Below are positions 40,377 through 52,408 of a DNA stretch of 64,000 nucleotides, piece by piece. Positions within the stretch are counted from its first letter, which is position 1; every line of letters begins with the position of its first letter. Origin of the DNA: Golubevia sp. BC0850 (taxonomy: Eukaryota > Basidiomycota > Exobasidiomycetes > Golubeviales > Golubeviaceae); contig JAAVVG010000017.1 in assembly GCA_012976225.1 (NCBI GenBank), positions 310,001-374,000 on the forward strand. Direction: 5' to 3'. The position numbers and the translations under genes were made by a program. The notes under the pieces were generated by a model that searched no databases, was not told where the DNA came from, and saw only the letters and a list, made by a program, of their open reading frames with translations.

Positions 40377-43300
40377 TCAACCCATCGCTGACATCGAAGC
40401 TGGTTCGAGTTTGTCCATTGGCACCTTGTTGACGAATGCTTGGACACACTGCGGAATAGAATAGGAAGAGGAAAACAAGAAAAAGAAGAAAGTCAGCTTG
40501 AGTACATTTCCAAGCTCACAAAGATCTTTGTCGCCTGTCCACTCACCTTAGCCATGGTAGGACTTGCTCTACTGATAGCGTCAGTCTGATAGAAGTTTCC
40601 AATCGGTTTGCCAAGAGGAGCAGAACTCTTTCCTTTCTCCAAATTCTTCCAAGCTTGCATCGCTAGCTTGGCCACTCCTTCACTTGTGAATTCGTGTTCA
40701 TCATATCTGACTAGAGTTGGAGACACTTCGAACATCCTATCTCTAATCTCCAAAGTCTCGTCGTAAGGTAGAACAGCGTTTCCTCCGATTATCTCAGAGA
40801 GGGCTCTGATGATCTTCCAGTCTTCTCTCGAAGCACCTGGAGGTGGGACTGCAGCTCTTGTGAGTTGGGTTCTGCCTTCTGTGTTGACGAAAGTGGTTGC
40901 CTTCTCCGTGTAAGCAGCTCCTGGTAGACAGACGTCTGCGTATTGAGCTCCAACATCTCCGTGATGACCCTGGTAGACTACGAAAGCGTCGGCTGGAATG
41001 GAGGAAGGATCGATGTCATCTGCTCCTAAGAGGTAGACGAACTTGGGCTTGGTAGATGAGACTTTCTGTGAAGGAGATGTGAATCCGATGTCTAGAGCAG
41101 CAGCGGCAGAAGCTCTACGTTGAAGGAAGGAGAATGCGTTCCACTCTGAGTTGAGATACCTTGAATCCGAAGTGAGAGTTTGAGCTACTGTGTTGAGGAT
41201 TGATGGACCATCTGGGTGAGAGGGAACTGCAGATCCGACGATGATCAAAGGTCTCTTGGCTTCCTTTAATCGTTTACCGAAGTCTCCCTTTCCAGCGAAA
41301 ACATCTGCTAAAGCTCTGGCGTCCGTTCCTACGTGAGCGTAGTCGTATGTAAGGTCCACCTTCTCTCCAACCAAGCCGACGTCTAGACCCTTGTGGAGGA
41401 AAGCTTTCCTGATACGAGTGTTGATGACTGCAGCTTCGTGTCTTGGGTTGGTTCCTACCAAGAGAAGAGCATCAGCTTCTTCGATTCCTGGAATGGTGGA
41501 GTTCATAGTGTAGGCGGCACGAATGTCGGCTCCGTGGATTGGAGGAGAGGTACCTTCGACTCCTTCAGTAGTGCAGTTCTCCGATCCCAACCTGTTGACT
41601 AGATCCTTGAGGGCGACCATTGATTCAGCATCAGCTAGACTTCCGGCGATAGCCTTGATCTCATCTCCCTTGGCTCCAGACTTGGATAGACCTTCAGTAA
41701 CGACAGCTAGAGCTTCTGGCCAGCTAGCAGCTACGAATCGATCTCCTTGCTTGACCAGAGGAGTAGTCAACCTCTGGTATTTAAGACCATCAGCAGCGAA
41801 TCTGGTCTTGTCGTTGATCCATTCCTCGTTGACATCATCATTAGTCCTTGGTAAGATTCTCATAACTTGAACTCCGCGAGAATCGACTCTGATGTTACTT
41901 CCAACGGCATCCAAGACGTCTACACTTTCCGTCTTCTTGAGCTCCCAAGGTCTAGCAGTGAAGGCGTATGGTTTGGAAGTGAGGGCTCCGACTGGACAAA
42001 GATCGATAATGTTTCCTGACATTTCCGAATCCACAGTCCTTTCGATGTAGGTTCCGATCTGCAGGTCGTTTCCTCTTCCAGTAGTACCGAATTCTTGAAC
42101 ACCAGCTACGTCGTTGGCGAATCTCACGCAACGAGTACACTGGATACATCTGGTCATGGTGGTCTTGACTAGAGGTCCAATGTTCTTGTCCTCCACAGCT
42201 CTCTTTCCAGAGATTTCGTGGAATCTGGAACGATCGGATCCGTATCTCATCGACTGGTCTTGAAGATCACATTCTCCTCCCCAATCACAGATAGGACAAT
42301 CTAGAGGGTGGTTGGCGAGCAAGAACTCCATGACTCCCTGGAGACAGAAGATAGAGGAGGAAGGTAGAGAGAGGCAGATAGAGATTAGCTCCCAAACTGA
42401 AGAGGAATGCAACCCATTCGAACATGAAGTGAAGAATATCTTTCTCATTCAGGTGAGTTGCAGTCACAATTCGAGAAAGCGTTAGGCTTGAGGGAAGGCC
42501 TATCGAGGAGAGGAGGAAGGCAGATCTTCTGCTGACCAGAGCTCTCATTCTCTTAAAATCCTTCTTCTTCGGAATCGACCTTGAAGGATCTGATCTTAAA
42601 TCAAGCTTTGATCGTCCGATTCAGTAGAATGATTTCCTTTACTCCCCGTACGTAGATGGCCTTCTCTTCCACTTCGTCCAATCAGAGATCTTCCTTTCTC
42701 AAAGTGTGGTACTCACCTCACGAGCTTTGGCGACTAGAGGACTGGTAGTTGAAATGATTTGACCTGGCATGGCTGGGAAAGCACAAGAAGCGACTGGCTT
42801 TGGAGCACCCTTTGATTCTACGAGGCACATACGACAATTTCCAGCGATGAGAAGCTGGGTTTGAGAGGAAGGAGGAAGGAGTAGAGCAAGATGTCAGCGA
42901 TGCAAAGATAGAGAGGATGGAGCTCGAGACTAGCACCCGCAGCTTAAAATACATCCTTTTGTTCAATTCGATTGCGAAAGAAGTAGATCGAGGGAACAGA
43001 TGGAAGCTAGGGGAGAAGGAAACTCTCGACGCAGGTTGTACTCACCCTCTCATGGTAACAGAAACGAGGAATCTGAGCACCAGCCTTCTCACAAGCTTGG
43101 ATAAGAGCAGTTCTAAAGGTCGTGGGAAAGAAAAGAAGGGACGAGAAATGAGCAAAAGTCGATGAGGAGATCATCTTCATCTCCATCTTTGTTACTCACC
43201 CTTGAACTACCTCAACTTCCTTTCCGTCGATTGTCAACTTGACCATCTTTGGCGGCTCCGGAGCAGGAACAGCTTGTCTTGTGGTAGAAGAAGTTGAGAA

Positions 43301-43387
43301 AGCAAGCTTTGAAGTTGAGGCTAGAGAAGGAGTACAGCTAGCTTTGGCAACAGCCAGGCGAGGAGAAGAGATGGCACTTCTTAACAT
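40377..43387 (-). CDS. nuo-78: NADH:ubiquinone oxidoreductase 75-kDa subunit (complex I, NDUFS1)
   Basis: Five exons (43387-43200, 43112-43046, 42854-42717, 42337-40547 and 40448-40377) give 751 residues. The presequence [20 protein letters not shown] targets mitochondria. The 2Fe-2S region follows in order: [16 protein letters not shown], then NCRMCLVE. Then [20 protein letters not shown] and [18 protein letters not shown] provide the 4Fe-4S ligands, followed by the large molybdopterin-oxidoreductase-like domain. The subunit passes electrons along the peripheral arm of complex I. All cluster cysteines are present. In the usually invariant CPICDQGGECD motif, Gln is Trp here. The stop is 61 bp from the right inverted-repeat arm. 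Confidence 0.95.
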
Positions 43388-43872
43388 CTTTGATTGAACA
43401 GATATGCAGGATTGAAGGCTTGATGGAAGATTGAACACTTGCCTGAACACCCTTTTCGAAAGAAGATAGAAAAGATAAAGAAGGGATAGGAAAAGGGCGA
43501 CCAAAGTGCTGAGTGGGTTGGTTGTCAAGAGGGAGCTGCTTGGTGCACCAAGACCTTCTCGAGAGTCGAGAAGCCAACCAGAGGCCTGGGAATTCTAAGC
43601 ACCTCTCCTCTCCTCTCCACTTGGTTTCTGACCTTGGATCTTTTTTTAGTCTGATCGAAACAAAGACACAACAAACGTTGACCCTAAACAAACCGCTGAA
43701 AGTAAAAATTTGAAGAGTAAGATTTGATTTTACAAGAGAATGAAAGAGAATGAAGCAAGCCGAGAAAATGTCTTTGAAGCGTGTAAAACTAGTGATTGGA
43801 AGTTGAAACTAATGTAAGAATCGAGAAAGAACGAGAAGAGAGAATTGTGCTGTAAGGTAAGGGTGTGCAAGC
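43388..43872. other. Intergenic region, promoter of the complex I gene
   Basis: 485 bp between two minus-strand genes, with A-rich and GAAAG-rich stretches near 43680-43850. Nothing else recognised. Confidence 0.4.
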
Positions 43873-46800
43873 CTAAGCAAGTTCAGGCAAGTTAGTCGAG
43901 TCCTTCAAGCAATTATCCGCCGAAGATCTACAGATCGGACAAGACTTAGAGTCTCCAAGCCAGGTCTGAAACATGAGAGAGGAGAGATAGAAGGGGAGCG
44001 TCAGCCGGAAGCAAGAGACAGAAGCCAGGTGGGGACCTCTCTCTCTCAGCGTCACCTTCAAGTTGAATTCACCGAAAGGCACTTTTCGTGGAAAGCGTGA
44101 TTACAAGGCATGCTCATTAGAGTATCAGATTCGACATAGTCATCCAAGCAGATAGAACAAGTGAAATCCTTCTCGTAGGCTTTAGCTTTCCCTTTTCCTT
44201 TACTGCCTTGAGATGATGATGATGGACCACAGCTGCCTCCTTCCCATTCTTTGAAAGAGCACCTAGGTAAAGAAGCTAATACTTCAGAAGAAGTGTGTTT
44301 GCTGATGACTTGACCTAGTTGAGCTGAGAGTCTGAGAAGACCTTCGTAAGAACTGTTTGCTTGCCAATCGGAATCGTCCTTTGAAGAAGGAAGGACAAAG
44401 AGAGAGAATCAGTGGATGAAACCGAAGAAGCGAAACGAAATAAAATTCAAACTCACTAAGTAGTCGGCTATTCTGTCACCCAAACCGCCACCCAAAGACC
44501 AAATAGAAACATCGATTTCCTCCCAAGGACTACCACCGATTCCATTCAGAGACTCAAGGACTCTATCCAGATTTGGTCTTGTTGCGGATGATCTAGTTGC
44601 ATTTGGAGTCTCACTTGCGCTATTCGAAGCTTCGCCTGCTGCTCTTCTGCTTCGATAGAGCCCCATCCTTGCTCTGTGAGCATCGTCCCGACCGAGAAGG
44701 TCTCGAGTGTTGAGAAGCCTACTTGAGATTTGTTCTCCTGCGGTCCCGCCCAACATCTGATCGGATGATGAACTTGAAGAAGACTCGCGAAGGTAAGCCA
44801 TCCTTTCGGAGAACCTTCGTCTTCTCTCCGATCCTGCGTCTGCACTTGCCTCGCGGTAGAGAGGTTGACCTGAACTTTCGAGTTCACTGAGTAGGTCATC
44901 TAGATCCGGTAGAGGTGAAGTGGGTGCTGGTCTCTGAGCGGCGTTCGAGCTTGGATGAGGAGCGTGAGAAGCGAAATTGAGAGAGAAGGGAGACCGCGAT
45001 CTAAGAGAAGGTAGAGAAGGAAGAGTCGAAGAAGTTGATGTTGATGTTGGTTCTATCTCGGACTCATTGGGTAAAGAAGCTCTTCTTTCCTCAGGGCTTG
45101 AAAACGCGGTGCCGAAAGCGGTTGAAGGAGTGGCTGAAGGATCCGCTGCTCTCAACCTGGTTCTGTCTCCTCTGATCCGATCTCTCCAAGAGAGAGTCGG
45201 CGTCGTTGGAGAGCTAGGCCTCTCCCTACTACTTGAGGGGAGTCCCAACCATTCTTCGTTAGCCCTTCTGCTTGGCCCCCTTAGCCTTCCACCAAAGTCC
45301 AGGGCACCAGATCGTCTACCAGTAATCCCAATAGAATCGTTGGAGTCATGAGTTGAAGAAGTACGCGTCCAAAGGGAATCCTGAGGGCTTCTGGTGCTTG
45401 CAGTGCTCGATGAGGATCCTCGAAGACTAGGAAGGTCAGGTCCTCGATGGCCAGAAGTAGGAGCTGCAAGAGATCCTGCTAGGGAAGATACGGAACTTGA
45501 TCCCAGCTCGCCCCAGAGTGGTCTCGAAGTAGAAGAAGTAGAGTTGTGATCAGTGGTGTTGAGAGAGGGTTGTCGGCGACTGGCGACTGACATTCCAACC
45601 AGACGAGATTGCGAAGAGCTGTTCGACCTCGAAGGAACCGGGTTTCTCTCTCTGCGTTCTCTGAGCCACCTGTCAGCTGCACTCTCCGTGTCAGTTCCTT
45701 GGGTTCCAGCTGCTCCTGCGTCTCTCCGGCCTTCCAACAGATCGTCCACATCGACAGTTCTTCTCCTGATTTGGGAGAGCAGTGTCTCGTTTCTTCCTTG
45801 CCAGCTGTCCAAGTCTCTCATATTCTCGCGAAGCCTGGATTGAATGTCAGCCAATCTGGATGAAAGCGGTGCCAGATCTGTGCTTCTTGAGCTTCGTCGT
45901 GAAGAAGAGGAGGCGACTTGTTCCGTACTTGACTCTGCCAGTTGACGGGTCGCTGTAAGACGATTGTTGTCGGCGGATGTGTCCATGCCTGCTTCGAAGG
46001 GTGAAGAAGATCTTGACTCCGCAGTCCTGGTTCCGGTAGTCAAAGATCTTTCGATTCCATTCTGGCTGCCATCGTGTCCGAGAGTACTACTGGCGATAGA
46101 GATTTCGCCTCCAGCCAAGTCGAGTAAGTTTCGCCAATACTGACTTTCGTTCGAAGTCCGAGAATCTGATAACGTTGGCTCATTCTGCGGCCTGTTGTTG
46201 CTCCGACTACTGTTGATTGAACCTCTTCGAGAAAGTGTCCCCTCTTCCAAACGTTCCCTCAGCCTTCGGCTTCTGGAGATCGCTGATCTCAGCTCTCTGA
46301 GACTAGACCTCTCTCTTTCTATCTCCATGCTCCCACCGTCCGTAGTAGTGTTGACAGTTGAGAAAGAAGAGACCGTCGAAGTCGAAGCCGATCTTTGAGG
46401 TCTTGTTCTTCGTTCCACGGTTTCTCTGCGAAGTCGATGATGTTCTTCATCCGAGATTTCGTCCAGCAAAGAGTTAAGAACGGGCGGCTCTGGAATTCTT
46501 CCAGTAGAGATTCTATCAGAAAAGGTTTCCAAGGAAGGGGAAGATCCGAGAGCTGGAGGAAACGAAAGGTTTGGGAGATCCGGACTGAGACTAGAAGAGG
46601 TCGTCTCCCTTTCTCCAGTAGTTCGAGACCATGCTAGAGGACCAGAAGAAGTAGCTGAGGAAGTAGGGGGTACCCAAACCATGTCTTCATCTTCGTCTGA
46701 TTGCAGGATGTCATTCGAAGAGCTCCTTCGGTGTCTCTTGTTTGATTCGGTTCTTCTCCTATACGCTGGAACGTCTGGTAGTGGGACCTGTATGGAAGAG

Positions 46801-48101
46801 GAAGACCCGACAGAAGAAGAGGAGAGTTGGACGTCCATCTGAGACCCTTCTAGTCCCAATCCTTCCGAGAGTCTCATTCCTCTGCCTTCCTCAAATCTTT
46901 TTCCGAGACTCAATCCTGTCACTGCAGATCTTGAGCTACTTCCGGAGGAGTTGATGTGGTTGCTGGTTCTTGGGAGTTGCGAAGGTGGAGAAGGGGAAGA
47001 TGTAGGGGAGATTGACACCAGGTCGATTGTTCTCTTTGACCCAGAAGTTGAAGAAGAGTTTGAATTTGAAGCTGAGTTGGAGAATGAGAGTTGAGTAGAG
47101 CTACTTGATGTTGGAGGTAGGTTCACGGATTCATGATCTGAAGCCCTCGGATTTGGAGCTCGGTTCCTTTCCATACCATGGTTTCCATTCCGCTGAGTAT
47201 GTTGAGAAAGAAGGAATGGTCTTGGTCTGAAAGTTGAAGGCCCGGATGGATCTGTAACATCTTCACTTTCTCGAAGCAGTTCCCTAGACCTCCTCAACAG
47301 TTGATCTAAACGGTTCCCAGCCTCATTTCTTGTGCTCATGAAGTTGCCAGTAGAATCTCTTTGCCTCTCTCTGAGTAGATTGTCTTCTTCTCTTGATACC
47401 CTAGCTCTTTCTGCTCCTGCAGAATGATAGGCCTCTGATGTCCTCCATTCTCCACCACTCCTATCTCTAGCCAACCCGAAGGCCCTCAGTTCTCCAACAC
47501 CAGCTTCTGATGGTATACCTGCTCTTTGAGAACCTCTCTCACTGATCCCATCCAGTTGACTGCTCCTTTCAGGTCGAGCTCTGAGCCCAGCCGCTCTGTT
47601 CTCTCCTGCAGCTCTACTGGAGATTGTTGAGGGATTTCGACTGGACTGAACGGAGGATGATCTGACTAAATCTAAGCTTTGAGTATGAGAGTCGTTACGT
47701 GATAGGGATAAAGTTGGAGAAGCTGAGTGATAAGGTGAATGGGGTAAATCTTCAGGAGTGAGATATCCCAAGTCTAATCGGTGGTTGGAAGGTCTACTCC
47801 TGTTACCTCGCATGATGCTTGGTTGATTCTGATTGTTTAAAAAGATTGAACTTGAGGGAAATGACTGATAGGAAGATGATGATGAAGAAGAAGAAGAAGC
47901 GGAAGGAGAGGGAGATCCAGGTGCCTTGGCTGAGCTTTGAGTGAAGGAGAATCGATTGGATGGATGATTGAAGGAGAAGGAAGATTCTGATAGAGATGAC
48001 GAATTAAGATCCCAATTTAGAAGATCTGAAGTCGTATTACTGTCTTGCCATCGTGATTGTCTAAAGCTGGTATGGCTTTCGAGGTTTCGGCTTCCAGACA
48101 T
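43873..48101 (-). CDS. Large Ser/Arg-rich RING-H2 protein, probable E3 ubiquitin ligase
   Basis: Exons 48101-44457, 44378-44073 and 43965-43873 give 1,347 residues. About 1,230 residues are low-complexity (Ser, Arg, Asn, Pro, Leu) with many RxxS segments and no folded domain that I can name. The C-terminal RING is complete: CSICLDDYVESDTLMSMPCN, HAFHEKCLS, TWLGDSKSCPIC. That is the C3H2C3 order of RING-H2 ligases, with the Trp after the sixth ligand that helps bind E2. The third exon must be joined for the finger to be complete. The long disordered part with a terminal RING resembles fungal stress and quality-control ligases in general layout only. Substrate and location are unknown. Confidence 0.85.
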
Positions 48102-48422
48102 GATTGATAATTTAAGATCTTGAGTTCATTCCCTCTTGCCTTGACAACTGGCTTCTTGCAGATATTCTAGGCAAGTCTTGTGTGTAGAGGCAAGCTGCGT
48201 TTGAGAGGAGGAGGTAAAGGAGGAAAGGAGGAAAGGAGAGAGCAATCTTGTCAAACTGCGAAGACCTCCCCCCCCCCCTTGTTCTCCCTTGTCTCGTGTC
48301 TCACTCGTATAAGCTCCAACAAGCAACTTTCAACAGAAACCATACCTCATGGCCAAGCAAATCTTTGACCAACAAAAGAAGAAGTAGAAAAAAGATAGAC
48401 AAGTAACAGGCCTCTCCCTCGC
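48102..48422. other. Intergenic region upstream of the RING gene
   Basis: 321 bp, containing GGAGGAAAGG-type purine tracts and a C-run at 48269-48278. No gene or structured element seen. Confidence 0.4.
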
Positions 48423-49529
48423 TCACTTTCCGACCAACCTACTAGCTATCCATTCCCTAGCTTCGTCTCTCTCCTTGAATGAAATAGGAAGAATTGAAAA
48501 GACATGAATCTGTCTCTCCCAAGCCCTAAAGGCGACCCTGCCGGATTTCGCTTCGAAACTTCCCAATTCATCGTCTCTCTCTGCCTTGCCTTCTTTCCCA
48601 TTCAACTCCTCTTCCAATCTGTTTGAAAAGTCTCTACATTCAGGATAGAGAGTGTCATCGGTTCCGACCATGATGCTCAGTCTAGTCTTGGAGTGTAAAG
48701 ATTGAAGTAGAGCGGAAGAAGCTTGGTAGGGAGAGGCGAAGGGGTCTGAAAGTCTTGGAGGGAGAGACTTGGGGAAAGTTGGAGTATCAGAAGACAGTCC
48801 TACCCATTCTAGAGCTGCAATTCTCAGAAAGGTTGGATTTAACCAAGGGTCCTGTGAAGTAACGAAGCGTCAGCGTCAATGAACAATCGACACCTGAGGT
48901 TGGTTTCCTCCAGAAAATTCTTCTGAAACTCACATTGACCTTGGGAATCTCTGGGTGTGAACAATTGAGGTCCAGCCATGGAGCCATTCCAACGATCTCA
49001 TTTGGCTGAATCGAAGCATTGGTCTTCTCTTTGTCTGCTAGATCTGCTAGATGGAGTCCTAAAGCATACGCAAATCCACCTCCGGCACTGTCTCCACAGA
49101 TTGCCCATCTGTCACATGTCTTCAGAGAGGCTTTCACTGATTGAGGGAACGAAGACCCCTCGACGTCTTGGCTGCGAAGCTCATTGACGAGGGAAGTCAA
49201 AGTCGCTAAGACGTTTGTCTCCCTGTTTAGAGGTGGAAGAGGGTACTGAAGGATCAAAATTGGCGACTTGATTCGATCGCATAAGTCGTAGAGGTTGAGG
49301 AAATGAGCAGGTTGAGGGGAATTGAGGTAAGCTCCTCCAGGAAGATAAAGCGTGAGAGTGGAAGGAGTTGAAGGTGCTTCCTTTGGATAGATGAACCACC
49401 CTTGCCAAAGAGGATCTGGAGAGTAGACTGACATAGCCACCTTGGATTCCAGGTCCTTTGGAATTGGAGGCGGGACAGTTCGAGGGGAAGACTAAAGATT
49501 GATGCAGATAGAGAAGATAGAGAGAGAGA

Positions 49530-49591
<62 letters not shown>

Positions 49592-49871
49592 AGAGGTGAT
49601 GAAGAGAAGGTGAATGACCACAGATCAGACGATGGTACAAGTTGGTAGAAGATTCGTTGACCTTACTCACCTTGTTCCTGGCCAACAATTCCTTACGCCT
49701 TGTATCAATGAGGGGTGGGAGAGTCGTTGGGACGACTAAAGTCATGATACTGCGAACAACCCTCGTCTTGAAAGTGAACTTCCATGGAAAGGTCAAGAAT
49801 GTGAAGAAAGCGTCCCAGACCTTGAGAACTTGATAAGGAATTACCCTCAGTCTAAGACCAACAGATGACAT
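48423..49871 (-). CDS. Membrane-anchored alpha/beta hydrolase (HSL-like esterase)
   Basis: Exons 49871-49671, 49491-48934 and 48851-48423 give 395 residues. The N-terminus (MSSVGLRLRVIPYQVLKVWD, then FFTFLTFPWKF) contains a likely membrane helix. The catalytic domain has YLPGGAYLNSPQPAHFLNL at the oxyanion-hole position, the nucleophile elbow GDSAGGGFAYAL, an acid in IMVGTDDTLYPECRDF and a late His in RQIHVFSILP. The order and spacing fit the hormone-sensitive-lipase branch, but the signature His of HGGG is replaced by Pro. The substrate is probably a lipid or small ester, not determinable here. Intron 1 carries a long CT repeat just before its acceptor. Confidence 0.82.
49532..49588. repeat. 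(GA)n/(CT)n microsatellite in esterase intron 1
   Basis: About 50 bp of uninterrupted AG units plus imperfect edges. On the coding (minus) strand it is a (CT)n tract ending about 40 bp before the TTTAG acceptor at 49492. Confidence 0.9.
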
Positions 49872-50277
49872 GATCAGAGAAGATAGATGGTGGGGAGAGG
49901 AGAGAGAGAAGTAGATCTTCGTCCTGGGAGACTCCATCGAGTCTCGGGACTCGGGAGGATGTTCCGCCAGACCGCACTTCGCACTCATTTTCGGTACAGG
50001 ATTTGACAGTGTGGAATTGACATGTTGATAGCTAGGTAAGTATGAGATATGAGAAGTGAGAACGATACAAGGGGTGAAATTGAAAAAGGATGGACATCAG
50101 AGGCACGCGACTCTGCTCTCATGCTTGCTACCCTGGGGGCAGGGCCTGTATTTGAAGAGTCGTAATTGGAAAAGCTGTGCAAAGGAGAGATAAAGGAAGG
50201 AGAGAATCAATCAGGGATCTTTTGTCGAGCAACATCCTGTGTGTCTTCGCTCTACACTGAAGCGTCACTCACCTGGA
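49872..50277. other. Intergenic region upstream of the esterase
   Basis: 406 bp between the esterase start and the stop of the F-box gene, both on minus. No feature is recognised. Confidence 0.4.
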
Positions 50278-51475
50278 TTAGTAGAGAGCAAACTCTTCCG
50301 GCAAAGAACTGAAATCCAAAGTCTCCCCAACGTAGCCCCTCACCAGCTCTTCAATGCCATCGAACCCTACAATCAGGACTTGGAGTTCCAAAACCTGTTC
50401 ACTTTCTTTCCTGCTCTTGAGCATTTTAACCAGATGCTCCCTTTCAAATAGAAATCCAGAGATGATCTTCAGCTTGGTCAATTGATGAGCGAATGCAGCA
50501 AAGCTTTCTAGTAAAGACTTGACGATGCTAGGTTCTGCTGTCGCCCAAGGATCCGGACTTAGCCAGACCTCATCGACCGATTGAGGGAAGCTCTCTATAG
50601 TACTGCATTCACCTATTCCATCTAGAACTAACAGCTCCAAATTTGGACACTTTAACCATTTAGGAAATGAATTTGAACTTTTATCGAAAGGCGGCGAAAC
50701 TTCAATCCTTTTAAGTGCCTCTAAGCTCAAAGTCTCTAACCCTTCCCCCTCTTGTGAGGTCCTAAAATGCAGAGATCTTAAATGACTCTTCGTAACTTCT
50801 AGAATCTTTCTTAACTCCCCCTGGTTTTCTACTCTTTCTAAACTGAGAGTCGTTAGATTTTGAAGGAATTTAGAATCTTTCTCCAGTAAAGCTAGAGGTA
50901 AACGGTGAACCCACAAAGATTTTCTGTTGGATCTTGAACTCAACTCTACTTCTAATCTGTCATGCTCGATAGTTAGTTGCTTGGGAATCCAATGAGCATA
51001 TAAGACCTTCAAGGAGACCAAATTTGGGCATTGGAGGGTGATGAAGGTAATCAGTTTGCGTCCATGGTCTGAATCGGGTCTGATGAGCACTAAACTCAAA
51101 GACTTAAGGGTATTTGAACAGAGTTGAAGCTTTTCTACTATATTCAAAACTTCAGTTGCTGGGATTGTTAACCTCAAACAGAGTTCTGATAGAGTTGAAT
51201 TCGACTTGGTCAGGAAGAGGTCTAAAATCGCAGAATTCCATTCTACGTTCTCATTTCTGGCAATGACCAAGGTTCTCCAGACTGATGGATGATCGGTTAA
51301 GACCTAATGAAGAGGGAGAAGAGGTCCGCAGTCAGTGGAAATGAGGGCAATGCACTTCGTCCAAATTCTTGCTCACAACCTCCCAATCTTTGCAAGCTCT
51401 ACGGCATTTGACCATGTCCTTTGAGGACATCAGAGCCAAAACCCGAAGTAGTAGCTCTGGTGGAATCCTTTGCAT
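50278..51475 (-). CDS. F-box/LRR-type protein
   Basis: Two exons, 51475-51377 and 51303-50278, with a 73-nt phase-0 intron, give 374 residues. Residues 1-50 form an F-box: MQRIPPELLLRVLALMSSKD, then VKCRRACKDWEVVLTDHPSV and WRTL. The remainder is a series of Leu-rich segments (LSELCLRLTI, LKSLSLVLIR, LVSLKVLYAH, LTTLSLERVE, LELLVLDGIG, LTKLKIISGF) that suggest a curved substrate-binding repeat domain of an SCF ubiquitin ligase. The intron falls within the F-box. The architecture is like the gene at 1600-2742, though that one has no intron in its coding part. Confidence 0.82.
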
Positions 51476-52408
51476 GTTCGAAGTGGTGGTATGGAGGTAA
51501 ACTTGAAGTGAGAAAAATCTTCACTCATCCTAAAACGGGTCCCAGCTGCGACGTGCGCCATCTGCCTTTGCTGTGGCAAATTCTTGCGAGGTGGAAAATT
51601 GGTGATGCATTCGATACAAGTTGTCCATCAAGACACAAGCATCAACCGGAGGTTGGTGCGTTGGCGCTCTTCAACGCTTCAGCCTTCTACCTTCTGCCAT
51701 TTCCATCCAAAGGAAAGGTCATCGGACGCTTTCTGGCTAGATCTTGACCCGATAGCCACATAGGTACACATTAATTTGCAGAAATGTGTATCATACAGGG
51801 GCTCCAACCTTAACAAGGATTGAGGATCGTTCTCTCCTTCAATGCTCTTTACTTCGATCCTAGAAGAATTAGACCTATCGGACATCCGCTCTCTGAATCT
51901 ATTTTGGAAATTGGGATGGGAACGGATCATTCAAAGGGAGAGATAAGAGAGAGAGAGAGGAGAGGGAATGAGTTACGCCTGCGGAGAAGAAAGGTCTTCC
52001 TTGACTTCACACCTCTTCGCAACCACTTCTTTACCCCCCCCCTCTCTCTCTTGACTCAGGTATTCAGATCTTTACTCAGATCTTTACTCAGAATTTGCGT
52101 TCGGGGACGGAGCGATGACGAAACACCGCGGTGGCAAGCGGTCCAATTCACCAATTTGCGTCCTCTTCTTGGCGGCATCACACCGTCTCCACTCTACCTC
52201 TAATAGTTTCGCCGCTGAGGCTGAGGTTGGATCTGAATCCTCAACTTGGCATCAGGGCATACGTAAGGCATGATCCCCAGAAAGAAAAAGAAAGAAGCAG
52301 AGGAAAAGGTGGAGAGGAAGTGAGGCTATAAGAAGGACCCCTCACTTTTTTTCTTCGCCCCCTTCCCCTACCTTCCTACCTTCCTGCCTCCCCAAACTTC
52401 AATCCAAG
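51476..52408. other. Divergent promoter region, F-box gene and MFS transporter
   Basis: 933 bp with no supported gene. A tandem CAGATCTTTACT duplication lies near 52064-52090. A TATAA element (about 52327) lies about 80 bp upstream of the transporter start within a CT-rich leader. Confidence 0.4.

Noticed and set aside
44546-46954. Several 60-120-codon frames on both strands inside the RING gene
   Set aside because: They are shadows of a long repetitive Ser/Arg-rich coding region and lack independent starts or motifs.
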